From assembly GCA_030704615.1 (NCBI GenBank), contig CM060734.1:25670001-25734000 (forward strand): a DNA stretch of 64,000 bases, given 5' to 3'. A program made the translations under genes and the position numbers. This document shows positions 13,597-24,549 of this stretch, piece by piece. The first letter of the stretch is position 1, and each line of letters opens with the position of its first letter. The stretch comes from Takakia lepidozioides (taxonomy: Eukaryota > Streptophyta > Takakiopsida > Takakiales > Takakiaceae). The notes under the pieces are model-generated. The model saw only the letters and a program-made list of their open reading frames with translations. It was not told the origin of the DNA and did no database searches.

Positions 13597-14720
13597 ATGG
13601 GGTCGGGCAAGCCAAAGTGAAAGCGGAACGGCCCAAAAGATGATGATCCTGGTGAGCCCGATGGGGGCGACGTGTCACCGAGCGGCCGTTTGAGGAAGCG
13701 ATGAATGTTTCCGAAAACGAGGCCGCTCAAGAGCGGGAGGAATCCGAGAAGTCGGAGCCCGAGGAATCCTTGAGAGCTCTGACAAACCAAGAGATGCCTC
13801 CCATGCCGGCAGCCTTTTGGGAAGGGTGTTGGCGCAGTTTGGCGGGACGTTGAAAGACGTGTTGAAGGCGGCTAATGCCACTTCCACTAAGGCAAAGTTT
13901 AAGGTGAAGCCTAAGGAACCCGGCACCTTCGAGGGCGTTCGAAATCGGAAGGCACTCAACACCTAGCTCCTGGAGCTAGAGCAGTACTTCCGGGCGGCCA
14001 AGTTGAGTGACGAGGATCGGTGGAAGTGGCTCCCACCTATTTGAGGGGCTATGCTCAACAATGGTGGCAGAAACGCCTTCACGACCGAGGCCCAAGCCCG
14101 GAAACCTTGAACTGGAGTGGGTTCAAGGAATTGATGAAGAGATAGTTTGTGCCCCTCAACGCGTCCTGGCTTACCCGGGACAAGATTTGAAGCAAACAGA
14201 TGACATTCGGGGGTATGTCCAGGCTTTCAATGTGCTATTGCTCGAAGTCGCGGACATGGCAGAACCAGAAATGGTCTTCAACTTTGTGGCGGGACTGGCC
14301 CCATGGGCCAGGCGGAAGTTGGAGGAGAAGCCACCCAAGACTTTGAACGAGGCAATTGAGAGGGCTGAATGTTTCTCGATGTCCCTAGGGGTGAGAGACA
14401 AGGCCGTACGGAGCTGAACCACAAGAAGACCCGGCGGGAAGGTGACTCTTTCCGACCGGAAAAGAAGTGAGATAGGCCACGCGGCGATAATGGCACATGG
14501 AAATTGAAGGGAGGGCCTTCACACGTCAAGGCGGCACCCGGTGCTTCGAAAGGAAAAGCGGGTGGAGCGGCTTATGGCGGACAAAAGGCGACCTTTGATG
14601 GAGTGTGTTTCAATTGCGGGGAGCCGGGCACATGGCCAAGAAGTGCACGAAGCCTCGGCAATTGAACATGACTCGGGCGACCACGGAGCTGTCGGAAGAT
14701 ACCATCAGTCGCTTGGTGGA
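13597..14720 (+). pseudogene. Element A gag (capsid and nucleocapsid), frameshifted
   Basis: Begins ATGGGGTCGGGCAAG at 13,597, but a TGA follows after only seven codons and the frame then shifts repeatedly. Recognisable pieces: AKFKVKPKEPGTFEG (about 13,890) and QYFRAAKLSDEDRW (about 13,980), the start of the capsid fold; LAPWARRKLEEKPPKTLNEA (about 14,300), the capsid C-terminal part; and a CCHC zinc knuckle CFNCGEPG…HMAKKC (about 14,605-14,645) split by a one-base deletion within the GGG before CAC. Gag would package the element RNA into virus-like particles. Confidence 0.75.
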
Positions 14721-15142
14721 AGCGGTGGTCGCCAGGACTTGCAAGGTAGGCAACTATTCTTGTGAGTTGTATCAGGAAACTGGCGCCCTGCGTAAAGGGA
14801 GTCAGTTATTGTTCGTGGATGGGATAATATCCGGAACTAATGTGTCGTTGTTGGTGGACACAGGAGCGTCGCACTCCTTCATGACACTGGCGGCGGCACA
14901 AAGCTGGGACTCCCGACAAGTGACGTGGGGGCCTCTATGAGGTGCGTTCTGCCAAAGGAGAACCACAGTTGGCGACAAGGTTGGCGTTTGGCGTTTAATG
15001 TTCCTCTTCAACTGGGGAGTTGGGAGGGACGTGAGAACTTCACCATCTGCAAGATCGATGGAGTAGATCTCATTTTGGGGATGACCTTTCTGAGTAAATC
15101 CGGAGCGGTCATAGATGGCCGCAAGAGAGTAGTCACGCTGCC
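14721..15142 (+). pseudogene. Element A protease (aspartic), frameshifted
   Basis: The catalytic motif LLVDTGASHSFMT lies at about 14,848-14,885. A frameshift near 14,920 moves the remainder (RENFTICKIDGVDLILGMTF, about 15,030-15,090) to another frame. The DTG triad and the later LILGMTFL block are the normal hallmarks of Ty3/gypsy protease, which matures the gag-pol polyprotein. Confidence 0.8.
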
Positions 15143-16655
15143 ATGTGGGAATGGTGGCGAGGTCTTACGAGTGTCGGAAACGCCCAAATCCGTGGGAGGG
15201 CGAATAAACCTTCTGTCAGCAAGGAGTGGGCCGTGGAGGAGGCACACGAACCCCAGTTTTTGCTTTACATTAGAGAAGTGAAGGGAGAAGGCGATGGGGA
15301 GCCGAGCCCAGATTGGATCAAGGGGATTTTGGAGAAATACCAGGATGTGATGCCGGAGGATTTACCAAGCGGCTTGCCACCGCGAAGAGGAGTTGACCAC
15401 AAGATTGAGGTGATACCGGGATCGGAACCGCCTGCCAAGGCGCCCTACCGGTTGAGCCACATAGAGTTGGTCGAGCTGAAGACTCAGCTCAAGGATCTAA
15501 TGTCAAAGGGGTACATCCGGCCGAGTAAGTCACCTTACGGAGCCCCGGTGCTATTCGCAGACAAGAAGGATGGGACGCTGCGGATGTGTGTCGATTACAG
15601 GGCTTTGAATAAGGTGACTATCAAAAACCGGTACCCTTTGCCAAGGATCGACGACCTCTTCGATCGGTTGGCAGGAGCGAAGTATTTCAGCTGGATCGAC
15701 TTGCGCTCCGGCTATCATCAAATTCGGGTGGCGGAAGGAGATGAGGAGAAGACCGCGTGCAGGACAAGGTATGGTTCATATGAGTTCTTGGTGATGCCTT
15801 TTGGGCTCACCAATGCACCAGCGACCTTTAGCATGCTGATGAACAGCCTTTTTCAGGAGTGGTTGGATGACTTTGTGATCGTGTACATCGACGACATCTT
15901 GGTGTACTCGAAAACAAAGGAGGAGCACCTGGAGCACCTCAAAAGGGTGTTCCAAAAGTTGCGGGAAGGGAAGCTGTACGCCAAAGCTTCAAAGTGCGAA
16001 TTCGGGGTCACGAAAGTGGAGTTCTTGGGGCATTACACAGGATGGGATCAAAATGGATGACAGAAATGTGAGGGCAATCTTGGACTGGGAGCCTCCGACT
16101 TCGGTCCCGGGAGTGCGATCCTTCCTAGGACTCGCCTCCTATTACCGGAAGTATGTGAGAAATTTGCCAAGATCGCGGGGGCCGCTGTCGGACCTTCTGT
16201 GTAAATCCAAAGTCTGGGTATGGAACACATTTTGTGGCCAAGCTTTTGCTGAATTGAAGCAGCGGATGGCGGAAGCTCCAGTCTTGAAAATCCCGGAGTT
16301 CGATCGTCCATTTGAGATTCATACAGATGCGTCGGACTTCGCGATTGGGGGTGTACTTATGCAAGATGGACGTCCAGTGGCTTACGAAAGTAAGAAACTG
16401 AATGAAGTGGAGCGACGGTGGCCTACGCACGAAAAAGAGATGAAGGCAGTGGTGCATTGCCTTGAGCTTTGGCGCCACTATGTTGGTTCCAACCCAGTGA
16501 AGGTGTTCACGGACAATGTCACGGTGAAGTATTTTGCCACGCAGCCCAAGTTGTCCCCAAAACAACTTAGGTGGCAAGATACTTGGCGGTGTGTTCGACG
16601 TGGATATCCAGTACAAACCGGGACGAGACAACGTGGTGGCCGATGCTTTAAGTAG
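15143..16655 (+). pseudogene. Element A reverse transcriptase and RNase H, one or two frameshifts
   Basis: The open frame to 16,060 has RT fingers [20 protein letters not shown], the palm motif [11 protein letters not shown] and catalytic [13 protein letters not shown] (YIDD at 15,884-15,895). A one-base shift at about 16,035-16,050 moves to the frame carrying the RT connection and RNase H ([18 protein letters not shown], with [20 protein letters not shown]). A further shift near 16,570-16,600 leads into the RNase H end [11 protein letters not shown]. Active-site residues are kept; reading-frame breaks prevent a complete product. Confidence 0.9.
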
Positions 16656-17544
16656 AAAGCAGCAGCTCTTGTTGGTGTACAAGGGCGAGACGGCGCTCCA
16701 AAGGAAGATCCGAAAGGCTTGCCGGAAGGATGAGCTGGCGAAGTCCGTGATGCAGGACTTGAGGATGGGGGTTAAATCGCAGTTCCACTTGCAAAATGTA
16801 CTGCTCCGGTATAAGCAAAAACGTCTCTACGTGCCAAAGGGAGGGATCAGAGATAGCCTCTTGAGAGAATGCCATGATAGCCCGCTTGCGGGCCACGGCG
16901 GAGCCAAGCGCACTGCGGCACTCTTGAAGAAAGAGTATTTCTGGCCCAAACTGAGGGAGGAGGCAGAGGAGTATGTCAAGACATGCACCACATGCCAACA
17001 AAACCGGAGCGAGTACAAAAAGCAAGCGGGGCTGTTACAACCCTTGCCGATTCCAGAGGGGACTTGGGAAAGCGTCTCGATGGATTTCATGACTGCTATG
17101 CCGCTGTCAAAAGGGTTCGATGCAATCATGGTGGTGGTGGATAGGTTCAGTAAAATGGGCCATTTCATCCCCACCAAGGAGACGGCAACGGCGCAGGAGA
17201 CAGGGCGACTTTACTTCGCCCACGTCTTAAAGCATCATGGAGTCCCTAAGGATATTGTCTCGGATCGCGATCCAAAGTTTACGAGTAAATTTTGGAGGAC
17301 ACTTTGGAAGAAGATGGGGACGAGGCTGAAGATGAGCACCGCCTTCCGACCTACGACCGACGGCCAAACAGAAAGGATGAATTCCGTAGTGAAGCAGATC
17401 TTGCAGAATTACGTGTCGGCAGACCAAACAGACTGGGTGGAACACTTAGAGACGCGGCAGAGTTCTGTTATAATAACACAGAACACTCCGCAACGGGAGT
17501 TTCCCCTTTCGTATTGGTCTATGGAAAAGCACCTCTGGTGCTGA
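16656..17544 (+). pseudogene. Element A integrase (zinc-binding domain and catalytic core)
   Basis: HHCC domain: ECHDSPLAGHGGAKRT, then CTTCQQNR at about 16,870-17,005. The catalytic core follows: [20 protein letters not shown] (first Asp), IVSDRDPKFTSKFW (second Asp) and a core ending near 17,450. A frameshift near 17,325-17,330 diverts a few residues (FRPTTDGQTERMN is present); a later shift near 17,450 leaves the end of the core in the frame of 17,292-17,690. It would insert the cDNA and generate the 5-base duplication. Confidence 0.85.
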
Positions 17545-18150
17545 CAAGTTGGGCCGCCCAGGACGTTGAGGAACCGGCAGTAGCGGCGGTACTGGAAGAA
17601 CGCGAGCGTTTGTTGAAGCTCGCAAAGTACAACATTGCCAAAGCAGGAAACGGTATGAAAGGCAGGCGAATCGGAAGCGGAGGGAAGTGAAGTTTGAGGC
17701 AGGCACAGAGGTCTGGTTGAACATCAAGAATTTCCGACTACCTCCGGAAGTGAGTCCGAAGTTCGTACCTCCGTTGCGGGACCCTTTCGCATTCGGAAGG
17801 TTATGAATGAGGATGTGTATGAATTGGAGCTGCCGGCAAACAGCAAGGTGCACCCAGTATTCCATGTCTCCCTTTTGAAGCCTTACTTTCAAAGATGAAG
17901 CGCGTCCGAATCGGCATCAAGTGTTGCGTCCGCCACCTATGCTGTTGGATCATGAAAATGAACCTGAGTACGAGGTGGAGGCAATACTTAAGTCGAGGAG
18001 GTTCAAGAACGAGAAACGGAGTATCTCGTCAAATGGAAGGGCTATCATCATGTGGAGGCATCTTGGGTGCGTGCCTCAGAAATGGGAAACGCATCTGAGG
18101 CGGTTGCAGCTTTCGAAGGGCGACCTCAAAAGCGAGAAGAAACGTTGATG
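17545..18150 (+). pseudogene. Element A integrase C-terminus with chromodomain
   Basis: Fragments of the GPY/F-like tail are followed by a chromodomain split over two frames: EPEYEVEAILKSRRFKN (about 17,955-18,010) and, one frame away, EYLVKWKGYHHVEASWV (about 18,015-18,070). The aromatic cage positions (Y…W…) look conserved. Such chromodomains bind methylated histone tails and direct chromovirus integration to heterochromatin. Frameshifts make this copy inactive. Confidence 0.8.
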
Positions 18151-19053
18151 GGGACATCAACCTTGGAGCGTGGGGGAGGAAATGCATGCTTAGCCCGGCT
18201 TAGCTAGCTTAGGAATCCGATTACAAAAACTTGTATTGTACAAAAATTTGTTATAAAGGAAATGGGTTCCAAATGTTGTGCGTCCTATTTTGTTTGGAAT
18301 GGTGATGCATGGTATGGTTGGCTAGTGTGTAGAATGCATGCTAGCTTATAAAAGTGGGAGAGGTAAATTGGGTTAATCGTGTGTTTGCGTAGTGCCGAAA
18401 TCGGGTGACCCCCATCCAAGGGGCAAGGAAACTTGCGACTTCTTTGGGAGTTCACGTGCTAGTGCGCACCTGGCGCGTGCGCGTACTATAACTGCGCTAC
18501 CGAGGGGGTTGCCTTGTAGTGCGGGCTAACGCGGAAGCTACGTGCTTCCGTTCACGTACTATAATCGTGTAGCCTCGGGACGAAGTCGTAGTGCGGCTTC
18601 GGCGTGTTCCCGTACCTCAGGCCAGCATTCCAAGGCGGACCCAATTGTAGTGATTGGGGCGCACGGTTGGTTCAAGGTTATCTTCCTAGTCAAAGAGGGT
18701 TCCAGGGAACCCTTGCTCAAGGTGATGCCAAAAGCGGCATCATGAGCGATCGCAAGCAATGTTGTTGCAGTAAGGCGATTCGATCCTCGGGGAGGATCGT
18801 TCCTTGGCCTTGAAGTAGGCCAAGAAGAGTGCACTGGGAGGAGCTGGAGAGGCTCCACCCTTGGCCGGGACTTGGAGGAAGTCGGCCGAACTAGCTAGTG
18901 GAGAGTAGAGTCAAGTGTGGGGTTTGGTTCTTTGCCATGGGACGCCATGGTGCGGAAACAAACTCCTTGATGTGGGACGCCACAACTTGGATGTTCGTTT
19001 CTACAAAATGGACAAGTCGATGAGGACATCGACTCCCTGTTGGTAGGGGTGTG
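18151..19053 (+). other. Element A 3' internal non-coding region
   Basis: About 900 bases lie between pol and the 3' LTR without coding potential. The last roughly 370 bases are also found, reversed, in A' (10,287-10,665). The polypurine tract just before the LTR is weak (GGTAGGGGTGTG). Confidence 0.7.
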
Positions 19054-19778
19054 TGTCGCGGCCCTTTGCCTTGAGGGCAGGGGGTCGGGACACATGAGGG
19101 GCTGCCCTTGTAGTGGGGGCATCGGCAGCGATAGGTATGGGGGCTGAAGCACCCTTGAGTGCCCAAGGCACTCAAGGAGGCGGAGGCGCTCACTAGGTGG
19201 AGCCCCGCACACCGGGTTGCGGTGGGGGTGGCTCCACAAGGGGTGGTGGTAGCTTAGCGGGACTTAGTGGGGGTGGCATAGGACTCACCATGGGGGCGGA
19301 GACCTCGTGGTGGGAGTCGTGGGGAGCCTTGGGACTCATCACAGTCCATAGGGGCCGTGATGAGTGGGCCAAGACTCACCGCGACTCATCACCGTGAGTC
19401 GAGGGTTTTCGTGGTGGTTCGCCATAAAATGGCATGGCTGGTTATGAAACCCCCGCGGACAGCTACAGAAGTATATATAGGGAGTAGTAACCCCGAGAAC
19501 GGTGCAAGCCCGTTGGTGACCAAAAACTAGTGAGTAAGCGAACGAGCCGGAAAGCGACCAAAGAGTGGGGAGCTGTTCCGGACTGCCATCTACCAAAGGG
19601 AATTCTCCTAGTCCCAAATAGGTGGAGGGTTTAGAGGGAAGCGAAGGGGGACCGTTATGTCCCGGTGAGCAGCCGAAGCTCCAAGTTGGCCCGGGGCGCC
19701 AGGTTGGGAGTCAGGCGCGCGCATCAAAGCGAGTAACTATGACTTGAAGGGGAGCTTACTGAAGTGAGGTGCGCGACA
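19054..19778 (+). repeat. 3' LTR of element A
   Basis: 725 bases, TGTCGCGGCCC…GTGCGCGACA, with TATATATAG at 19,472-19,480. Same sequence as 12,817-13,542 apart from a few substitutions and homopolymer indels. Confidence 0.95.
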
Positions 19779-19783
19779 TTCTA
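19779..19783. repeat. Target-site duplication of element A (right copy, TTCTA)
   Basis: Matches the five bases at 12,812-12,816. Confidence 0.95.
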
Positions 19784-20636
19784 GCTGTTGATTCTCCCCT
19801 TCTCTCTGTAATGGGGAATCAGCCGTCGAGTTGATGATGTCATCTGCTGCTGCACTTGTGGTTGCTTCGTTGATCCGGGCTCTCTTTGCAAGTCCGCCCT
19901 CTTCTTCTTCCTGAAATGTTGCCGTCTCACTTCCTTCTTCCTCCATTGTGTGTACCCGTTGCATGATTCCCAACGTCGCTTGCTCTTCGGCCGTTAGGTG
20001 TACGGTGTGTCGAATCATCTGGAGTAACAATGGAGTTGCCATGGTAACAGTCGCTTCCTTCTTCTTCTTTGTCAACCTGGTCAGTTCTTGAGTTAACTTC
20101 TTCAATAAGAAGCTTGCCCAATTCACGATTTGCCCATTGAAGCAAATCAACACTTGGTCGATTAGCTCTTTGGTACAGTAGCTATGGTTTTGCCTGATGA
20201 GGCAAAGCAATGTGCTAAGTACTGGGGCTATCTTCCTGAAGCCATGGTTTTTGTTGTGGTTGCATGTGTAGCCTTGATTTGCTTGGTTGAGATTCTCAAA
20301 CAAATCTGCAAGTACAAACCTTGGAGGTTTGCCGGTGTGCGGTGGTACGTCCAGACTGGGAAGGTGAAATACTTCCGCCAAGTACTTCTCTGTCAGCAGG
20401 ATGTGCGTGTCGTGGACATTTGTGCTCCAAGTGCTGGTGTTGTAATTCTCCAAGAACTCCCTGCATAGCTCGTCGTGCTTCATGTTCCAATCCAGCGTGG
20501 TGATGAAGTATCGCAGGCCAAGATTGTCCAACGTCTCCTGTGTCTCTGTGTCCTGCTCAATCTTCCGCAACGCTGGGCTGATTTTGAAATTGACTTGCGC
20601 ATAAGAACTTGGTGCCTTCCGCTTGGTGCCTGCCAT
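19784..20636 (-). pseudogene. Element B 3' ORF, N-terminal part
   Basis: Starts at ATG 20,636 (MAGTKRKAPSSYAQVNFKIS) and is open to the element A insertion at 19,783. About 110 residues in comes an ordered region (DELCREFLENYNTSTW, then HILLTEKYLAEVFHLP). This pattern, an REF…N block followed by a block ending in FHLP/LP, recalls the plant 'putative plant transposon protein' domain found in Athila-like elements, though I cannot confirm the family. A helical segment ICFNGQIVNWASFLLKKLTQ (about 20,070-20,125) is similar to gene E at 58,750. It is then Glu-rich. Function unknown. Confidence 0.6.
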
Positions 20637-20843
20637 TTCTCTTAGTCTCGTGGTTGCTGTAAGGAATTGGAGCACCAATTCCTGTATCACAAGAAGTATG
20701 AAGCACACTGGAAGTTGTGTATACAGCAATTTCCAGTTTGCGGAAGAGAAGGTGAGGAGTTCGCTCCTGGGTTTAAGTAGGGGTTCCTCTCTGTAGGTTT
20801 CTCCTCTAACTTCTCTCGAGGTTCTTGTGGAGGTAATTCTGTC

Positions 20844-21329
20844 CTACTGGTTGCCTAGGTTTAAAGCGTAGTTAGCTTTAATTGCTGGGCCCAGGCTTAC
20901 CAATAAGCATTTAGCCTCAGGTAACGGTTTTGTGAAAACTTCATCCCTTTTGTGCTTGATTTTCTTCCGTTGGTTTTTTCTTCGTGATTTGTTTTGTTTA
21001 AAACTGATGGTCGTTGATGATTGTCCAGTTTCGGTCAGTTTATGTTCATCCCTCTGAGCTGTATTCATCCACTTTGGTATGTGGTCCGTTTTTAGATGGG
21101 CGGCGTTGGCGCAGTACTTGCAGCTTGGTTTAATGGCTTTGCCCTTATCGTCCGCCGTCTTTTGGCAATCCGTTGGATTGCGCCGTCGTTCCGCCTCTGT
21201 GTTATGATCGAAGGATAGTGGTGTATGATTACCACTGTCGGTGGGGTGATCTGGAGCATACATCTCGGAATTTAACACAAGCAGTGACTCGTTGGCCGTT
21301 TCGTATTCGTTCACTGTTCTGTAGGGCAT
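20844..21329 (-). CDS. Small ORF between integrase and the 3' ORF of element B
   Basis: A 161-codon frame with a genuine ATG at 21,329 (MPYRTVNEYETANESLL). It contains a possible zinc-binding cluster CKYCANAAHLKTDH and a strongly basic stretch (KQNKSRRKNQRKKIKHKRD), suggesting nucleic-acid binding. It could be an extension of the integrase C-terminus separated by a stop, or a nucleocapsid-like accessory protein. Not recognised. Confidence 0.4.
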   Translation of the reverse strand: MPYRTVNEYETANESLLVLNSEMYAPDHPTDSGNHTPLSFDHNTEAERRRNPTDCQKTADDKGKAIKPSCKYCANAAHLKTDHIPKWMNTAQRDEHKLTETGQSSTTISFKQNKSRRKNQRKKIKHKRDEVFTKPLPEAKCLLVSLGPAIKANYALNLGNQ

Positions 21330-21350
21330 CTGTGCTGGCCACGGTTCACC

Positions 21351-22170
21351 CTACGGTATACGGGGTGGTAATGTTGTCCTCCAGATAAATGGTGGTCTAG
21401 CCGTCGTGGTGCCCTGAATTCGTGTTGCCACCTGTCTTAGTACATGCTGATTCACCGCGTCGTGATGAATGTAGTAGGCATTGGTGGTTTCGCGCTCCTC
21501 CTCTTTAGTTTGATCTTTCTCGTTGGCGTATAAGTCATGTATAAGGGCTTTGTCATGTATTCCTTGGTAGCCTTTTAACTTGTTAATATTAATTCGTCCC
21601 ACGAATTCTTGTTCCAAGGTTTGCAAATCAACAGTTCCATTGTCATGTACCCTTTTGATTTGAAATGGTCCCATCCATGGCATTTTCAATTTTCCGCCCA
21701 ATTTGATCTTCTTGATTTTTGGTAACCATAATACAATATCCCCGTCATGGAAAGATTTCTCTTTCCCTTCGGATATTCTTTTCCTTCGTTGTTCCTGGAT
21801 CCGTGCCATATTATCTGCGGCATCTGCTCGAACTTCTTTCAGATGGAATAATTCATATTCCCTGACTCGTAATGATTCTTCTAAGCAGTGCCTCTGCTCC
21901 ATACACCAGTTGAAATGGTATATGCTTCGTGGTCACCTTGTATGATGTCTTGAATGCCCATAGTGTTGTGTTCAATTTGGTGTCCCAATCTGTACGATTG
22001 GCATTTACTATCTTGATTAAGATAGTGCATGATATTTTGTTGGTAGATTCGGCCTGACCGCTTCCTTGAGGATAGTAAGCAGTACTCTTGTGATGTACAA
22101 TCATGAACTCCTCCGTCAAGCATTTTATAGCATCATTTATGAAGTGTGATCCCTGATCACTGACGACTGC
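21351..22170 (-). pseudogene. Element B integrase, second half of core and C-terminus
   Basis: VVSDQGSHFINDAIKCL (second catalytic Asp), STAYYPQGSGQAESTNK (catalytic Glu region) and TDWDTKLNTTLWAFKTSYKV. After a shift near 21,880 comes the C-terminal GDIVLWLPKIKKIKLGGKLK with KMPWMGPFQIKRVHDNGTVD, the GPF/Y module. The first half of the domain lies on the other side of the RT block, at 23,900-23,380. Confidence 0.85.
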
Positions 22171-23330
22171 TGCCGCTCTGTGAGCATATTTGTCCATGTA
22201 TCTTCTGTAATAGCTCGTCTGTCCCAGAAATCTCTCGAGTTTCTTGGGATTTTCTGGTGGTGGTATTTTCTGGATAACCTCCACTTTCTTTGGATCTACT
22301 AGAATTCCCTGTTGGCATACAATGTGTCCCAATAATAATCCCGAATTCACATAGAATGTACATTTTTCTGGGTTGAGACTTACTCCATTGTTTCTGCAGG
22401 CTTGTAGGCAAAGTTTTAACTGTGCCAAATGTTTGGATTTCTGTCCAAAGACACTGAAATCATCCAAAAATACCTGCATAAAATCATTGAGATAGTTCTT
22501 GAATATCTCACATACTGCTCGTTGAAATGTGGCTGGTGCATTGCAAAGTCCAAATGGCATGACTTTATTAGCATATGCTCCCCATTCAGTTATGAATGCG
22601 GTCTTTTCTCGGTCTTCTTCTGCCATGTGTACCTGGTTGTACCCACTAAACCCATCCATGAATGAGTACATCTCATGTCCAGCCACTGTGTCCAACACTA
22701 TTTCAGTGAAAGGTAGTGGAAAAGGGTCTTTCTTGGTTCCTGTGTTTAACTTGCGGTAGTCCACACACACTCGTAGTTTTCCATTTTTCTTGGGTACTAT
22801 CACAATGGGTGATAACCATTGTGGTGTCTCTACTGGGTATATGAATCCTGCATCCAGTAACTTCTTGATTTCTTCCCAAACTTTAGCTGTATAGTTGGGG
22901 TTCATTCTGTAACGGTTCTGACAAATTGGTTTTGTGTCAACTTCCAATTCAATTCGGTGCTGACAGATGTTAGAAGGTATACCCTTCAAATCCTTGTAGT
23001 TCCAGGCAAATACATCCTTGTATTCAGTGAATAATGCGGTGGCTTTTTGTAGAAATGATTCTTCAAGACCTGCACTCACTCGTATTATCTGTGGTTCTTC
23101 CACTGTTCCCAGATTCACTTGAATCAATTGAGTTTCTTCCGTTATTGTCCATCCTGCAATCTCTTGTCCGATGGTTGCAATTGTGGCAGGTACTTCACTG
23201 ATTTGAATGTCTTCTTCCCTTTCTTGATAGAACCGGGCCGGGTGTTGAGGTGTGTCCATCGCTTCTTCCTCTGGATCTTCATTTCTCGAAGTATTTGGTT
23301 CTCATTGGGTGTTCACCATGTGACATCCTA
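22170..23330 (-). pseudogene. Element B reverse transcriptase block, misplaced inside integrase
   Basis: The open frame 23,259-21,853 (468 codons) holds the linker, then RT: VCVDYRKLNTGTKKDPFPLP, FMDGFSGYNQVHMAEEDREK, MPFGLCNAPATFQRAV, and QVFLDDFSVFGQ, where the catalytic motif reads FLDD, a normal variant. It then has RFLGQTSYYRRYMDKYA, the RT-RNase H connection. Instead of RNase H, the frame runs directly into VVSDQGSHF of integrase. In ordinary elements RT lies between protease and RNase H. Confidence 0.85.
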
Positions 23331-23379
23331 CTGTTGTGGTATGCTTGACCACCAGTTGTCCTAGTGGGCAACCAAATCA

Positions 23380-24410
23380 TGTGATGATGTTTTCATATAA
23401 GAATTTGGCTGTTGATCTGGCAGTGTTGTCTCTTAGTGCCTTGGCCTCTACCCATTTGGTAGTGTAGTCAGTGGCTGTGAGGATGTATTGGTTTTGTGTG
23501 TACCTTGCTGGAGGTTTAATGGGTCCCACGAAGTCTAGCCCCCAGCGCTGAAATGGTTCTGTTGGTAGTATTGGGTGCAGAGTCCCCTTCCCCGTTCATT
23601 CTACTAGTCCCATCCTCTGGCAGACATCACACTGTTGACAGTGTTTATAAGTATCTCCAAATATAGTAGGCCACCAGTAGCCTGCTAGTAATATTTTCTT
23701 TGCTGTCAGGTCCGAACTGAAGTGTCTACCTGCAATTCCTTCGTGTAGTTCTTGCATTACTGTTTTGGCTTGGTCTTTGTTTACACATCTAATCATTATG
23801 GAGTCAATTCCTCTTTTGTACATAATCCCTTTGATTAATGTGTATGGCTTGCTTTTCATTGAAAGCTTCCTCCTGTCATCTTTGGTGTAACCTTCAGGAA
23901 TTTTCCCTGTGTTCAGATAATATTTGATTGGCCATTGCCAATCATCTTGATCTTGATCCTGAATATCTTCTAATTCTTCTTTGGTGACTGTATAAGCTCC
24001 AATACTGATATTGGCCAATTCTTGATTGTTTGTTTCTTCGTTTTCCTTGTCATCTTCTTCTTCTGGATCTGGCTCTTCTTCAATAATAAGTCCTTCATCA
24101 AGAGGTTCATCTTCATCGGATGAATCTTCTTCTTCATCTGTGTCGTCCATGAGTTTGAGAGCATCTGGAAGGTCATAGTCTCCTTGAAACATTCCCAGAG
24201 CATTTATAGGATCTGTCTCTTCATCTGGTGCTTCTGGTTGAACAACAAACAGAAATGCATCGGGAAGTTGATCCTCTACCCCCGTGGCTGGTTCTCCTGT
24301 AGTAATCCTTGACAGATGATCTGCTGTAACATGTAATCTCCCTGGTTTATGAACAACTTCAAAGTCATACTCATGAAGAAGTAATAACCATCGAGATGTG
24401 GATGTGCTGC
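23380..24410 (-). pseudogene. Element B RNase H end and integrase N-terminal half
   Basis: About 24,400-24,290 encodes SRWLLLLHEYDFEVVHKPG and VTADHLSRI, the end of a Ty3 RNase H. An acidic linker follows (24,170-24,030, EEDSSDEDEP…). Then come the integrase zinc domain HEGIAGRHFSSDLTAKKIL and CQQCDVCQRMG (about 23,760-23,610), and after a stop [13 protein letters not shown] and [15 protein letters not shown] with the first catalytic Asp residues (23,560-23,440). It ends around FGCPL (about 23,380), where the RT block begins. Confidence 0.8.
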
Positions 24411-24549
24411 GTATACTGTGGCTTCTTCTTCATCCGACAGTCCACTGGACCAATCATATTCTTCCACTATGCAAGGTCGTTTCTCTCGTGGAATGGTACC
24501 TCGTTGCTTCGTCGTGATGGTGACTTGTTCTGTTTTTTTTTTTTAAATT

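Larger units (their letters stand above)
12817..19778 (+). mobile_element. Element A: full-length Ty3/gypsy chromovirus LTR retrotransposon
   Basis: A 6,962-base element bounded by two LTRs (TG…CA) and a perfect 5-base target duplication. Order: 5' LTR, initiator-Met primer binding site, gag with CCHC knuckle, protease, RT, RNase H, integrase, C-terminal chromodomain, non-coding tail, 3' LTR. The order RT-RH-IN and the chromodomain place it in the chromovirus branch of Ty3/gypsy. The LTRs differ by only about eight substitutions plus roughly ten 1-2-base indels, mostly in homopolymers, so insertion is fairly recent. Gag and pol are nevertheless broken by many frameshifts. It is inserted in the opposite orientation in the 3' ORF of element B. 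Confidence 0.95.
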
